A DNA stretch of 64,000 nt from Lachnospiraceae bacterium (GCA_017940415.1 JAGAYR010000039.1:1-64000); one strand, 5' to 3'. Positions 9,633 to 19,209 are shown, counted from the stretch's first letter. The notes: generated by a model not told the origin, from the sequence alone. Numbers and translations: made by a program.

Positions 9633-9676
9633 AAAAAAGCAATGAGCGGCGGGTATCCAAACCGCCGCTCACTGCT
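9633..9676 (-). terminator. Intrinsic terminator after the sugar ABC operon
   Basis: Minus strand: a GC-rich stem GAGCGGCGG/CCGCCGCTC with extension, followed by TTTTTTAC. It lies 18 bases after the permease stop and closes the 13697-9695 operon before the t6A operon begins. Confidence 0.9.
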
Positions 9677-9694
9677 TGATTATGGGAGGATTTA

Positions 9695-10885
9695 TTAATC
9701 TTTAGATATCATCTTTCCGCCACGCTTGGAGACGACATCGAAGATAACTGCTGCCAAGAGAACTACGCCCTTTACAACCTTCTGCCAGTTAGCATCAACG
9801 CTCATAAGTGACATACCGAGGTTGATGATACCCATGAGAACCGCACCTACGATAACTCCGGGTACGGTACCGATTCCGCCGTATGCGGAAGCACCGCCGA
9901 TGAAGCAGGAACCGATTGCGTCCATCTCATAGTTCTGACCATAAGTGGGCTGAGCTGAGGTAAGTCTTGCGATGGTGATCATTCCTGCAAGAGCAGAAAG
10001 GAGTCCCATGTTGGTGTATGCAAGGAAGTAAACCTTGTTGGTGCTGATACCGGAAAGCTTGGTAGCCTTCTCGTTACCACCTACCGCATAGAAGTAACGG
10101 CCGGTCTTGGTATTGGAAGTGATGAAGCCGTATACCAGGACAACGAGCATAACCCAGATAAGAACGGTAGGAATACCCTTGTGCTGTGAAAGTCTGAATG
10201 AAAAAGCAAGGATTACAAGGGAGATGATTACTGTCTTAGCCCAGAAGAATGTTGCCTTTTCTACTTCATAGTGCTTCTTGATCTTGCTGATTCTGCTCTT
10301 AAACTGAAGAGCTACGAATATTGCGGTTGCGATAGCTCCTACAAGCATACAGGTGATGTTGAAGCCCTCATTCTTAAACAGATCGGGGATGTAGCAGTTT
10401 GCACCGCCGCCGAATGCATTTACGAAAGTGGTGTAGTCCTTGATTGAAATGGTAAGTCCCTGAAGAACTACGTTTGAAAGTCCTCTGAAGATCAACATAC
10501 CCGCAAGGGTTACGATGAAGGGAGGGATTCGTACATAAGCGATCCAGAAAGCCTGGAATGCACCGATGAGAATACCGATGGCAAACATTGCGATTACTGT
10601 TACGATGAAGGGGCAATTATACTTAGTCATAAGGATTGCTCCGACAGCACCGGTAAAACATACAACGGAACCAACGGAAAGATCGATGTTACCTCCGGTC
10701 AGTATGCAGAGAAGCATACCTGTTGCAAGTACGAACACATAAGCGTTCTGTGAAATGAGGTTTGATACGTTCATGGGAAGGAGGATTGCTCCCTCGGTAC
10801 GTATTGCGAAAAATCCGAGCACAAGAATGAGTACAATGATCATTGTGTACTTCTTGACCAGATCAAGTATTTTTGTCTTATCCAT
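9695..10885 (-). CDS. Sugar ABC transporter permease (MmsB/XylH/GguB type)
   Basis: A 396-residue permease of the BPD_transp_2 (PF02653) family. It has roughly ten hydrophobic segments; ILTGGNIDLSVGSVV (about 61-75) is the hallmark loop, and the late GGASAYGGIGTVPGVIVGA is the ATPase-contact region. It is longer than RbsC-type permeases (about 320) because of a hydrophilic insertion near 195-225, as in the xylose/multiple-monosaccharide branch (XylH, GguB). It works with the ATPase at 10912 and the binding protein at 12534. The exact sugar is inferred as xylose or related pentose/hexose from the regulatory genes upstream. Confidence 0.9.
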   Translation of the reverse strand: MDKTKILDLVKKYTMIIVLILVLGFFAIRTEGAILLPMNVSNLISQNAYVFVLATGMLLCILTGGNIDLSVGSVVCFTGAVGAILMTKYNCPFIVTVIAMFAIGILIGAFQAFWIAYVRIPPFIVTLAGMLIFRGLSNVVLQGLTISIKDYTTFVNAFGGGANCYIPDLFKNEGFNITCMLVGAIATAIFVALQFKSRISKIKKHYEVEKATFFWAKTVIISLVILAFSFRLSQHKGIPTVLIWVMLVVLVYGFITSNTKTGRYFYAVGGNEKATKLSGISTNKVYFLAYTNMGLLSALAGMITIARLTSAQPTYGQNYEMDAIGSCFIGGASAYGGIGTVPGVIVGAVLMGIINLGMSLMSVDANWQKVVKGVVLLAAVIFDVVSKRGGKMISKD

Positions 10886-10911
10886 TTTCTTAATTCTCCT
10901 TCGTATCCTTC

Positions 10912-12441
10912 TTATGCCGTTTTAATGATATGAGACATTATGATTTCCTGGCTTGCTTCGCTTCCTTTAAGCTCAGCTACCATCTTGCCTTCATTCATGA
11001 CATAGATCCTGTCACACATTCCGAGTATCTCGGGCATTTCCGATGAGATCATGATGACTGATTTTCCTGCTGCTACAAGCTGATTCATGATGCAGTAGAT
11101 CTCGTACTTGGCACCTACATCGATACCTCTTGTAGGCTCATCGAGGATCAGAATATCGGGATCGGTGAACATCCACTTTGCAAGAAGAACCTTCTGCTGG
11201 TTTCCACCCGACAGATTACCTACATTCTGTTCAACGGTAGGACACTTAATGTTTAGCTTTCCTCTGTAGTCGGAAGCTACGTTGTACTCCTTGTACTTAT
11301 CGATAACACCGACCTTGTTGGAAACTCCTTCGAGATTTGCAAGTGTGGTGTTGATCTTAATGGGATTGGAAAGGATAAGTCCGTTTCCTTTTCTGTCCTC
11401 TGTTACGTAAGCAAGACCATGTTCAATGGCACTCTTTACGGTATCGAGCTTAACTTCTTTGCCGTCGATGATGAGTGTTCCGCTGATCCTGTCTCCGTAG
11501 CTCTTTCCGAAGAGGCTCATGGCAAGTTCGGTACGTCCTGCACCCATGAGGCCGGATATTCCGACGATTTCACCCTTTCTTACGTTGATGTTGACTCCGT
11601 CAACAACTTTTCTCTCGGAATAGAGAGGATGATATACGGTCCAGTCCTTGACCTCCATCTTGATATCGCCGATATTGGATTCTCTCTTGGGGAATCGGTC
11701 GGAGATTTCTCTTCCTACCATACCCTTGATGATCCTTCCTTCGGAGAAATCATCAACCTTCTTATCAAGGCTTTCGATGGAGCATCCGTCACGGATTACC
11801 GTGATCTTGTCTGCTACATAGGATACTTCGTTGAGCTTGTGTGAAATGATTATGGAAGTCATTCCGTTAGCTTTGAATTTGAGAAGCAGTTCAAGAAGTG
11901 CTTTGGAATCCTCTTCGTTAAGTGAGGATGTGGGCTCGTCCAGAATAAGAAGTTTTGCGTTCTTGGCAAGCGCCTTGGCAATCTCGACAAGCTGCTGCTT
12001 ACCGACGCCTATATCTTTGACAAGAGTCTGCGGAGATTCTTTGAGGCCCACCATTTCGAGGTACTTCTTCGCAAGCTCGTTAGTTTCATTCCAATTGATA
12101 ATCTGTTTTCCACCGCGCTCGTTTCCGAGGAACATATTCTCGGCGATGGTCATATAAGGTATAAGGGCAAGTTCCTGATGGATGATTACGATACCCTTAT
12201 GTTCGCTGTCTTTAATAGTGTGGAACTGGCAAATTTCGCCGTCATAAACAATATCGCCCTCATAACTTCCGTAAGGATATATTCCGCTGAGGACATTCAT
12301 GAGTGTTGATTTTCCGGCACCATTCTCTCCGACAAGAGCGTGTATTTCTCCTCTGGCTACCTCAAGGCAAACATTGTCGAGGGCCTTGACACCGGGGAAG
12401 GTTTTGGTTATTTGCCTCATTTCAAGTATATTGTCAGCCAA
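10912..12441 (-). CDS. Sugar ABC transporter ATP-binding protein, two ATPase modules (MmsA/XylG/GguA type; TTG start)
   Basis: A 509-residue double ATPase. The first module has Walker [10 protein letters not shown] (38-46), signature [13 protein letters not shown] and Walker [12 protein letters not shown]. The second has the usual altered P-loop [10 protein letters not shown] and signature [14 protein letters not shown]. The start is taken as TTG at 12439-12441, because AAGGAGG lies 7 bases upstream; the ATG six codons earlier overlaps that ribosome site and has none of its own. It energises import through the 9695 permease. The gap to the binding-protein gene holds a strong hairpin (12488-12511). 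Confidence 0.92.
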   Translation of the reverse strand: MADNILEMRQITKTFPGVKALDNVCLEVARGEIHALVGENGAGKSTLMNVLSGIYPYGSYEGDIVYDGEICQFHTIKDSEHKGIVIIHQELALIPYMTIAENMFLGNERGGKQIINWNETNELAKKYLEMVGLKESPQTLVKDIGVGKQQLVEIAKALAKNAKLLILDEPTSSLNEEDSKALLELLLKFKANGMTSIIISHKLNEVSYVADKITVIRDGCSIESLDKKVDDFSEGRIIKGMVGREISDRFPKRESNIGDIKMEVKDWTVYHPLYSERKVVDGVNINVRKGEIVGISGLMGAGRTELAMSLFGKSYGDRISGTLIIDGKEVKLDTVKSAIEHGLAYVTEDRKGNGLILSNPIKINTTLANLEGVSNKVGVIDKYKEYNVASDYRGKLNIKCPTVEQNVGNLSGGNQQKVLLAKWMFTDPDILILDEPTRGIDVGAKYEIYCIMNQLVAAGKSVIMISSEMPEILGMCDRIYVMNEGKMVAELKGSEASQEIIMSHIIKTA

Positions 12442-12487
12442 TTTTACTCCTCCTTGCATAGGTAATGCATTTGCTCTACCCTGACAA

Positions 12488-12511
12488 CAGGCGGGGGATT
12501 AACCCCGCCTG
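12488..12511 (-). other. Strong intercistronic hairpin without U-tract
   Basis: CAGGCGGGG pairs with CCCCGCCTG around a 6-base loop, between the binding-protein stop and the ATPase start. The minus-strand sequence after it is TTGTCAGGG, not a U-run, so it should not be an efficient terminator. Such hairpins often protect the upstream binding-protein mRNA and give it an excess over the membrane parts. That role is inferred. Confidence 0.75.
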
Positions 12512-12533
12512 AGTCTGTATTGGGCAATTCTTA

Positions 12534-13697
12534 TTACTTAAGCTGATCAGCTGTATAGTAACCTGACTCGATAAGAAGCTCTTCGTAGTTGTTGATGTCA
12601 GCAAATACGGGCTCGCAGAGATATGAAGGGATGATTCCGGTTCCGTTGTCGTAAGTTTCCTTATCGTTTACGGGAGCCTCACTTCCGTTCATGATAGCGT
12701 CAACCATTTCTACGGTCTTAGCTGCAAGAGTACGGGTATCCTTGAAGATGGACATTGCCTGCTTGCCTGCGATCATGTTCTTAACGTTAGCGATATCACA
12801 GTCCTGACCGGTGATGATGGGCCAGTTGTCATGGTTTGCTGCGTAGTTAGCTTCGAGAGAGTTGGTAACACCCATAGCGGTTGAGTCGTTGGATGCAAGA
12901 ACTGCGTCGAGCTGAGTTCCGTCTGCATAGTTAGCGGAGATGATTGCATCGAATCTGTTCTGAGCATTCTCGGTTGACCATCCCTGGGTAGCTACGGTTG
13001 CGAAATCGGTCTGTCCGGACTTAACAACGAGCTGGCCGTTGTCGATGTAGGGCTGAAGAACGTCCATAGCGCCGCCGAAGAAGAATCTAGCGTTGTTGTC
13101 TCCGGGGTCACCGGTGATAAGCTCGATGTTGAAGGGGCCGTCGCCGTTAGCGAGGTTGAGCTGCTGCTCAATGTACTGTCCCTGCTTGGTTCCTACCATG
13201 TAGTTATCGAAGGTAGCATAGTAAGTAACTGCATCGGAGTTCATGATGAGACGGTCATAAGCGATTACGGGGATACCTTTTTCCTTAGCCTGCTCAAGAA
13301 CGGTTCCGAGTGAGTCACCGTCGATAGAAGCGATTACGAGTACCTGGCATCCTGAGCTGATCATGTTCTCAATCTGAGAAACCTGAGTAGCGATGTCGTT
13401 GGAAGCGTACTGAAGGTCTACTTCGTATCCTGCCTCTTCAAGAAGCTTCTTCATGTTTTCGCCGTCCTGGTTCCATCTCTGGAGATCCTTGGTAGGCATT
13501 GCAACACCGACTCTGCCTGATCCTGCTACGGTAGTAGCGGGGGTGTCAACATCAGTATTTCCTGCGTCAACATTAGCGGTGTCATTGCTTGCAGCGGGTG
13601 AAGCGGGAGTGTTTCCGCCGGCGGTGTTTCCACATCCTGCGAGAACAGTTGTAAGCATTGAAGCTGCAAGTAACAAACTAAATACTTTTTTCTTCAT
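12534..13697 (-). CDS. Sugar-binding lipoprotein of the ABC transporter (ChvE/XylF-type)
   Basis: A 387-residue periplasmic-binding-protein type 1 lipoprotein. Signal peptide KKKVFSLLLAASMLTTVLAGC ends in a lipobox (LAGC), followed by an Ala/Asn/Thr-rich linker (about 25-60). The mature part starts VGVAMPTKDLQRWNQDGENM, the ChvE/multiple-monosaccharide pattern, and contains AYDRLIMNSD and GQDCDIANVK. The start is the ATG at 13697: GGAG lies 9 bases upstream, while the ATG six codons earlier overlaps this site. It delivers sugar to the 9695/10912 transporter. The mutual similarity with the 13954 lipoprotein (AYDRL, TFDNYMVG, GQD motifs) suggests a duplication. Confidence 0.92.
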   Translation of the reverse strand: MKKKVFSLLLAASMLTTVLAGCGNTAGGNTPASPAASNDTANVDAGNTDVDTPATTVAGSGRVGVAMPTKDLQRWNQDGENMKKLLEEAGYEVDLQYASNDIATQVSQIENMISSGCQVLVIASIDGDSLGTVLEQAKEKGIPVIAYDRLIMNSDAVTYYATFDNYMVGTKQGQYIEQQLNLANGDGPFNIELITGDPGDNNARFFFGGAMDVLQPYIDNGQLVVKSGQTDFATVATQGWSTENAQNRFDAIISANYADGTQLDAVLASNDSTAMGVTNSLEANYAANHDNWPIITGQDCDIANVKNMIAGKQAMSIFKDTRTLAAKTVEMVDAIMNGSEAPVNDKETYDNGTGIIPSYLCEPVFADINNYEELLIESGYYTADQLK

Positions 13698-13829
13698 TTT
13701 TTCTTTCTCCTTCATAGGGATATTTATTTGTTACACGTATATTATTATCACTTTCCGAATGGAATTAATTTTTAGTCATCTTGATATTTTTTTCTTTATG
13801 AAACGGTTTTCTGATCCCCTACAGGCAAT

Positions 13830-13854
13830 TTTTTGCAGTTAACAGGAGCAAAAA
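13830..13854. promoter_or_regulatory. Inverted repeat in the binding-protein gene promoter region
   Basis: TTTTTGC and GCAAAAA are separated by 11 bases, about 130 bases upstream of the ABC operon. A second dyad, CGACAT-T-ATGTCG, lies at 13870-13882. Either could be a site for the neighbouring YesN regulator, but AraC-type sites are usually direct repeats and I cannot show this. No clear -35/-10 pair is visible; TAATAAT near 13746 is a possible -10 for an activated promoter. Confidence 0.3.
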
Positions 13855-13890
13855 CCGCAAGATATTACCCGACATTATGTCGACTGTATT

Positions 13891-13918
13891 AAAAAAAGCC
13901 CGAAAACTCGGGCTTTTC
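13891..13918 (-). terminator. Intrinsic terminator after the XylFII-LytS-YesN-XylF operon
   Basis: AAAAGCCCGAGTTTTCGGGCTTTTTTT on the minus strand: a 6-9 base-pair stem and a U-run, 36 bases after the stop of the 13954 gene. It separates the regulatory operon from the ABC operon, which must therefore have its own start in 13698-13890. Confidence 0.9.
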
Positions 13919-13953
13919 TCAAATCTGCAAATATTTATCCTGTTATAAATTTG

Positions 13954-15000
13954 TCAAGGCATCTGTTCGGGATCGTACAGATATACATCTTCCTTGAGGT
14001 GGAATCCGCTGGCTATTATGACCTCATCCATATTGTCTGCGGTAACGGCTATAGGTTCCAGTCCTATGTAGGGAATGGTGTATGTTCCGTCGTCTATCGT
14101 AGTGATGTCGTTACCGGTAAGTTCCTCTCCCCTCGCAAGAGCTATGGCGCACTCCGCAGCACGCTTCGCAAGTTTTTCCACGGGTTTATAAACCGTCATG
14201 GTCTGGGTGCCTTCAATGATCCTCTGACATGCTTCAAGATCCGCATCCTGTCCTACCACCATCACATCACCTGCAAGTCTCATTACCGAAAGGGCCTGTA
14301 TAACCTGACCCGCAAGGTTGTCATTGCCGCACATGATGGCATCGGCCTGCTTAACCAGATCTCCGTGGGTATATACATAATCCGCGGCAAGTTCCGCTCT
14401 CCAGCCGTCGCAGTGCATGGATCCCAATACATTGATCCTGTATTTGTCGCATACATCGGTAAAGCCGTTTTCCACCATGGGTACATTATTGTCCGTAGGC
14501 GATCCTCCAAGCATCAGTACGTTGCCGTCAGCCAGTCCGTTACTGAGGAGTGATTCCGCCATGAGTTTTCCGACCATGTAGTTATCGAAAGTGATATACA
14601 GATCCGCATTCGAATTGGTTACCAGTCTGTCGTATGCGATTATCTTGATACCGGCATTCTTGGCTTTTTCAACCGTCTCTCTTAAGGATTCGGAATCGAT
14701 GCAGATTATAACGATAACATCCACGCCCTTGGCGATGAAATATTCTATCTGTTCCTTCTGCTTTTCCACGTCTCCGTTAGCGTTCTGAACGTTGACGGTA
14801 GCCCCCAGTTCCTTGGCAGTCGAGACAAATACATCCCTGTCTCTCTGCCATCTTTCTATTACGAACGAGTCAAAGCTCATTCCGATTTCAATGGTGTCAT
14901 TGCCCTCTCCGGCATCGGATTCCTGAGTTCCCGCAGGAGCATCGCATCCCGTCATAAGAAGGAGGAATGCGGCGATAAGCGCGGTTAATTTCCTTTTCAC
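13954..15000 (-). CDS. XylF-like sugar-binding lipoprotein
   Basis: A 348-residue type 1 periplasmic-binding lipoprotein (signal peptide to LLLMTGC, Cys19). The mature part begins IEIGMSFDSFVIERWQRDRD, very close in pattern to D-xylose-binding protein XylF, with AYDRLVTNSNADLY, TFDNYMVGKLMA and GQDADLEACQ. It is the last gene of the sensor operon and starts directly after the yesN stop (no gap). It has no transporter genes of its own, so it may serve the 9695/10912 transporter as a second receptor or present ligand to the sensor. Which of the two is unknown. Confidence 0.88.
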   Translation of the reverse strand: MKRKLTALIAAFLLLMTGCDAPAGTQESDAGEGNDTIEIGMSFDSFVIERWQRDRDVFVSTAKELGATVNVQNANGDVEKQKEQIEYFIAKGVDVIVIICIDSESLRETVEKAKNAGIKIIAYDRLVTNSNADLYITFDNYMVGKLMAESLLSNGLADGNVLMLGGSPTDNNVPMVENGFTDVCDKYRINVLGSMHCDGWRAELAADYVYTHGDLVKQADAIMCGNDNLAGQVIQALSVMRLAGDVMVVGQDADLEACQRIIEGTQTMTVYKPVEKLAKRAAECAIALARGEELTGNDITTIDDGTYTIPYIGLEPIAVTADNMDEVIIASGFHLKEDVYLYDPEQMP

Positions 15001-16584
15001 TTACTTGCCCTCTCTGTACTCCGTGGGAGTCACACCCACATTCTTTTTAAATGTCTTACTGAAATAGTTGGGATCCGAATATCCTACCTTGGCGCAGATC
15101 TCTTTCATGGACAGCTGGGTTGTGGCCAGAAGTTCCTTAGCCTTATCCATTCTCAGTCCTGTGAGATAATCAATGAAATTCTCTCCCGTTCCTTCTTTAA
15201 AAATCCTGCTCAGATAGTACGAGCTGATATTAACTTCCCTTGAAACATCTTCAAGAGTGATGTTGTCGGTATAATTGCTCTCGATATATTTCTTGGCTGC
15301 TTCTATTGCATCGTTGGAACTCTCTTCACGCTTGGTGGAAATATTCCTGCAGGAGAAGATGAGCCTGTCGGAAAACCAGTTCCAGAGACTGTCGGTATCA
15401 TCTATTCCCATGAGCGTGGGAAGATAATCTCTGCGGTTGGATATGTTATATACCATACCTCCGCTGCTGTATGAGATGTGCTCCGCACGAAGTGCAAACT
15501 CAAGTATCTTGAGTCTGATATCCATTATGTCCCCGCCGCGGATATACTCAAAATATTCTTTGGCTGCATTTAATGCGGCTTCCGTTCTTCCTTTTTCTAC
15601 TTCCGCAAATATTTTTCTCTCGATATCAACAGGATAGTTCTCCGAATATTCGCATCCGATGGGAAGGTCATCCGCATGTGCTACGGTATTGGTGGTAAGG
15701 AGAAGCGCATTTACCGCATCTCTGTATGAGCTCTCCATATCCCTTATCTTCTCTACTCTTCCGACACCGATCCTGAATGCGATATCGGTACGTTCTCTTA
15801 ACTTATGAGCAAGTTCTCTCGCCTTACCGATTACCTCGACTCTTTCGTTATAATCCATGGAATTCTTTTCGGAAGGGATCAGTACCGCAATCTTATTACC
15901 CATTACAGAACCGACGATACCGCCGAAATAATCCTTGATGTAACTTCTTATGTTCTGATAGTGCTGCTGGAGTTTGACACCGCTTCCGACGGCGTTGGTC
16001 ATATGGTTTCCTTCCGCTGCATCACCGGATACGATGACCATCATGTAACCGTAATCTGCGGTTATCTCAAGCATGGATCTGTAATTCTCAATATCCTCAT
16101 CAAAGTATTCATGGAATAAGATATTGTAGATAAGACCGTTTTCAAGTATAGGCACGACGGTTTCAAGCTTTTCTCTGATGAACAGATCGTTGGAGCGTCT
16201 CTTCTTCTCCTGGTCAACAAGAGCCATGGCATTTTTCAAAGCCGTGATCATACGGTTTCTGTCCATGGGTTTTGTCATATATTCGATGGCGCCGAGTTTG
16301 ATGGCTTCCTGCGCATAGTCGAATTTGTCGTACGCGGACATGACAATAAAAATAGTGTTTTCATTGCTCTTCCTTATCTCACGCATGGCATCAAGTCCGT
16401 TTATGCCGGGCATCTGAATATCCATTACCGCAATATCGGGATGAAAAGTCTCGGCAAGTTCGATGACTTTTCTTCCTGTCTTGGCGTGATCGATTATGCA
16501 ACTGTCTCCGAATTCTTTTTCGATGATGAATGAGAGAGAATCAATAACTATTCCTTCATCATCAGCAAGTAATATTTTATACAT
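15001..16584 (-). CDS. YesN-type response regulator with AraC DNA-binding domain
   Basis: A 527-residue regulator. Receiver domain 1-120 with acidic pair DDE (8-10), phosphoacceptor D55 (AVMDIQMPG) and a conserved Lys in TKPM. The middle region (about 150-400) is a YesN-type linker. The C-terminus (about 425-525) has two AraC helix-turn-helix motifs, including VSREVNISSYYLSRIFKEGT and VGYSDPNYFSKTFKKNVGVTP. It overlaps the kinase gene by 8 bases. By analogy with the XylFII-LytS-YesN system of Clostridium beijerinckii it should activate the sugar ABC operon downstream. Confidence 0.92.
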   Translation of the reverse strand: MYKILLADDEGIVIDSLSFIIEKEFGDSCIIDHAKTGRKVIELAETFHPDIAVMDIQMPGINGLDAMREIRKSNENTIFIVMSAYDKFDYAQEAIKLGAIEYMTKPMDRNRMITALKNAMALVDQEKKRRSNDLFIREKLETVVPILENGLIYNILFHEYFDEDIENYRSMLEITADYGYMMVIVSGDAAEGNHMTNAVGSGVKLQQHYQNIRSYIKDYFGGIVGSVMGNKIAVLIPSEKNSMDYNERVEVIGKARELAHKLRERTDIAFRIGVGRVEKIRDMESSYRDAVNALLLTTNTVAHADDLPIGCEYSENYPVDIERKIFAEVEKGRTEAALNAAKEYFEYIRGGDIMDIRLKILEFALRAEHISYSSGGMVYNISNRRDYLPTLMGIDDTDSLWNWFSDRLIFSCRNISTKREESSNDAIEAAKKYIESNYTDNITLEDVSREVNISSYYLSRIFKEGTGENFIDYLTGLRMDKAKELLATTQLSMKEICAKVGYSDPNYFSKTFKKNVGVTPTEYREGK

Positions 16585-18070
16585 CCCCGGTCTCCCTGCA
16601 GTCCGTACTCAGGTACATGATAAACTTGGTACCCTTACCCTCGCCCTCGCTCTCGATATGAAATACGTCATCTTCACCCACAAAGAGCTTAAGTCTGGCG
16701 ATAACATTGTCCATTCCGATACCGTTGGATTCTTTCTTAACGATACCGGGTACGGGTGTACCGTTTAACAAACCTTCTATCATCTCGGGACTCATTCCGA
16801 TTCCGTTGTCCTCGATGCTTATGCAGGCTTTGTCATCCTGCCTGTAAACCTTCATCCTGATGCGACCTTCGCCCATCATATCCCTTATGCCGTGATTGAC
16901 ACAGTTTTCGACAATGGGCTGAAGGATCATACTGGGCATCTTAACGTTCACAAGAGAGTCATCAATCTCTTTTTCATACAGGATATCACCCGAGAATCTT
17001 ACGTTTAAAATATAGATATAATTGTCGACCAGTTCGATCTCTTCACCGATGGTAACCGTCTTGGAACCTTTCTTGACATTATATCTGAAAAATTCCGCCA
17101 TGACCTGAACATACTCATATGTTCTGTCGGCGCCTTCCATCATTGCAAGCTGTGCTCCGGCATTGAGCGTATTGAACAGGAAATGAGGATTGATCTGTGC
17201 CTGGAGATATTTAAGCTGTGCATCCTTAAGATGGGCTTCCATCATCAGCTCTTTTTCTTTGAGCATCCTTTCCGTCTCGGCGCTTTCCCTCATCTGCCTG
17301 ACGTAATCCCTGATACTGATGACCATCTGGTTAAAGGCTTTGGTAACGACACCGACCTCATCCTTGGATATTTCCTCCAAAGGTTCAAAGTCGAAATTAC
17401 CTTTACCGACTTCATCAGCTCTTCCCGCAAGGATCTTAAGGGGGCTTATCAGATTGGCCGTCAGTCTCAGTATCAAAAGTGCGTTGACTATGATGACGGC
17501 TATAAGTATGAGGTTACCGCCCTGTTCGAAACCTTTGAAGGCGGATACCATCTCACGGTAATTCTCCGAGTTTTCCTTGAACTGTTCGTTGTTAAGACTG
17601 TAGATGTAGGTGCTTATGTATCCGTAGAGCTTGGTAGCTTCTTCGTAATGGCTTCTGATTTTTTCTACATTACGTCCGCGCTTTGCTTCAATGGTCTGAG
17701 CAACTTCATCAAGATATGCCTCGGACATGTTTCTGATGGAATACTCCATTCTGTCCAGCAGCCTTCCCGTCACCACGTCGGACAATTCCTCGGCCTGTTC
17801 GGAATAAATCTGAGTCGATCTGTAATAGTTTTCCAGCGAATCACTGGTCTTGGCATTCAGATACTCCGTCATGGAATCCTGAACCTGATTGAGGGATACG
17901 GACAATTCGTTCAGCTGAAGGTTTGCCTGATATACCGTATCGATCCTTCGAGACATTATATTGATTCCCGCAAGAAGCACTATGTTGATAAAGAAGACAA
18001 ACAGATTCGCCATCAGTGAAATGGTCGTCAGCTTTATCTGGAGGGACATATTGCGGAATCTAGTTCTCAT
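16577..18070 (-). CDS. LytS/YesM-type sensor histidine kinase
   Basis: A 497-residue kinase with transmembrane helices at about 13-37 and 186-204 enclosing a 150-residue, mostly helical extracytoplasmic region. A HAMP linker (about 205-258) follows, then the His_kinase motif INPHFLFN (H296) and an ATPase domain with NHGIRD and EDNGIGMS. The start chosen is the ATG at 18070, with GGAGG 9 bases upstream; two ATGs further up are too close to or before this site. It overlaps the end of the membrane-anchored binding protein by 11 bases, which suggests that the two are made together and act as one sensor. Confidence 0.9.
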   Translation of the reverse strand: MRTRFRNMSLQIKLTTISLMANLFVFFINIVLLAGINIMSRRIDTVYQANLQLNELSVSLNQVQDSMTEYLNAKTSDSLENYYRSTQIYSEQAEELSDVVTGRLLDRMEYSIRNMSEAYLDEVAQTIEAKRGRNVEKIRSHYEEATKLYGYISTYIYSLNNEQFKENSENYREMVSAFKGFEQGGNLILIAVIIVNALLILRLTANLISPLKILAGRADEVGKGNFDFEPLEEISKDEVGVVTKAFNQMVISIRDYVRQMRESAETERMLKEKELMMEAHLKDAQLKYLQAQINPHFLFNTLNAGAQLAMMEGADRTYEYVQVMAEFFRYNVKKGSKTVTIGEEIELVDNYIYILNVRFSGDILYEKEIDDSLVNVKMPSMILQPIVENCVNHGIRDMMGEGRIRMKVYRQDDKACISIEDNGIGMSPEMIEGLLNGTPVPGIVKKESNGIGMDNVIARLKLFVGEDDVFHIESEGEGKGTKFIMYLSTDCRETGDV

Positions 18071-19115
18071 CCTCATATTCCTCCATATACTGTGCCACAT
18101 TGTCTTTGGTGATCACTGAAATATCCGAAGTAAAATACTGGCTGGTATAGCCGTATTCAAAATACTCCGTAAGTGCATTAACGCTGTAACGTCCCATCTG
18201 CTCGGTATCGGTTGAGATGGTGGCATAGATAACGTTTCTTTCTATTCCGTTTAATATAACTTCGGAATCGTAATATCCGAGTATGTCAACAAGGCCTACC
18301 TCGTTATAGTCTACGACGGTCTGGTAAGCTGCGACCGTATCCATTTCATTGAGACATACAACTATCTCGGGAAGGGATTCTCTGTCCTTGAGCAGAAAGG
18401 TCTTGATGGATTCCTCTACCGACAGTTCACTGGTAGTATCAACTCCGTAAATGGTAAGTTCAATGGGAGGATGAATCGATCTCTTCTCGGGATTTTCGGA
18501 ATCCACCGTCTCCTGAACCGCAGTGAACATGAGATTCTGGGCTGCATCCGCGGAATTGACGTCCGCAAATATAACAACCTCGATCTTGTCTTCGGTAAAC
18601 TTCTTCTCCTGAGCTATCTTAAGGATAAGTTCTCCGTACTGTTTTCCGAGATTATAGTTACTCACACCCACATAGCTGAGTCTTGAGGATGCGGAATTGT
18701 CATTATATAAAGTAACGACCTGAATTCCGTTTGCCGCAGCCCTGTCAATAAGCTCCGTCATCTCTTCGCTTTCATCCGCACTTACTATAATACCGTCCAC
18801 ACCGGAGATTGTAGCGATTTCCATAAGTTCATATACGGAATAGTCGCGGGAGAGATTATCCGAAATCATCTCCAGACAATCATTGCTTTCGCGGGCAGCT
18901 TCCAGGGCAGACTTATAAACCGACTGCCAGAAGGAGGACTTCGGATTGTCGGTTATCATTACATAATATCTGTCATAGGGAGTGTCATCACTGCTGAAAG
19001 CAAATCTGTTGGTATAACGGATAAAGTTGAGAACCAGAACAACGGTCAACGCCACGATTACCAGAGTGATAAATCCTATGAATATTGAATTATATCTTCG
19101 GTTTTTTGGTGTCAA
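18060..19115 (-). CDS. Membrane-anchored sugar-binding sensor protein (XylFII-like; TTG start)
   Basis: A 351-residue type 1 periplasmic-binding-fold protein held by an N-terminal transmembrane helix (about 10-31) with no lipobox, unlike the two transporter-type binding proteins. The fold shows YYVMITDNPKSSFWQSVYK, GVDGIIVSADES and SYVGVSNYNLGKQYGELI. The start is TTG at 19113-19115, with AGGAG 8 bases upstream; upstream ATGs have no ribosome site and would put the helix too far in. Gene order binding protein-kinase-regulator equals XylFII-LytS-YesN, where XylFII senses D-xylose outside the cell and passes the signal to LytS. The ligand here is inferred. Confidence 0.85.
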   Translation of the reverse strand: MTPKNRRYNSIFIGFITLVIVALTVVLVLNFIRYTNRFAFSSDDTPYDRYYVMITDNPKSSFWQSVYKSALEAARESNDCLEMISDNLSRDYSVYELMEIATISGVDGIIVSADESEEMTELIDRAAANGIQVVTLYNDNSASSRLSYVGVSNYNLGKQYGELILKIAQEKKFTEDKIEVVIFADVNSADAAQNLMFTAVQETVDSENPEKRSIHPPIELTIYGVDTTSELSVEESIKTFLLKDRESLPEIVVCLNEMDTVAAYQTVVDYNEVGLVDILGYYDSEVILNGIERNVIYATISTDTEQMGRYSVNALTEYFEYGYTSQYFTSDISVITKDNVAQYMEEYEDEN

Positions 19116-19170
19116 AAATAACTCTCCTAACAAAATCTCATACGGATAATAAAATATCACATTCCGCCTT

Positions 19171-19209
19171 ATAAAAACAATGTGCGGTATGCAAAAGCAC
19201 ACCGCACAT
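19171..19209 (-). terminator. Intrinsic terminator after ribU
   Basis: Stem ATGTGCGGT/ACCGCACAT with an inner TGC-TTTT-GCA hairpin, then TGTTTTTAT on the minus strand. It lies 26 bases after the ribU stop and just before the sensor operon. A weak TTGTTT-18-TATTTT pair for the sensor operon overlaps its U-run. Confidence 0.88.

Noticed and set aside
13799-13812. TGAAACGGTTTTCT, a possible CcpA cre site before the sugar ABC operon
   Set aside because: The central CG is one base out of register with the cre consensus, giving poor symmetry.
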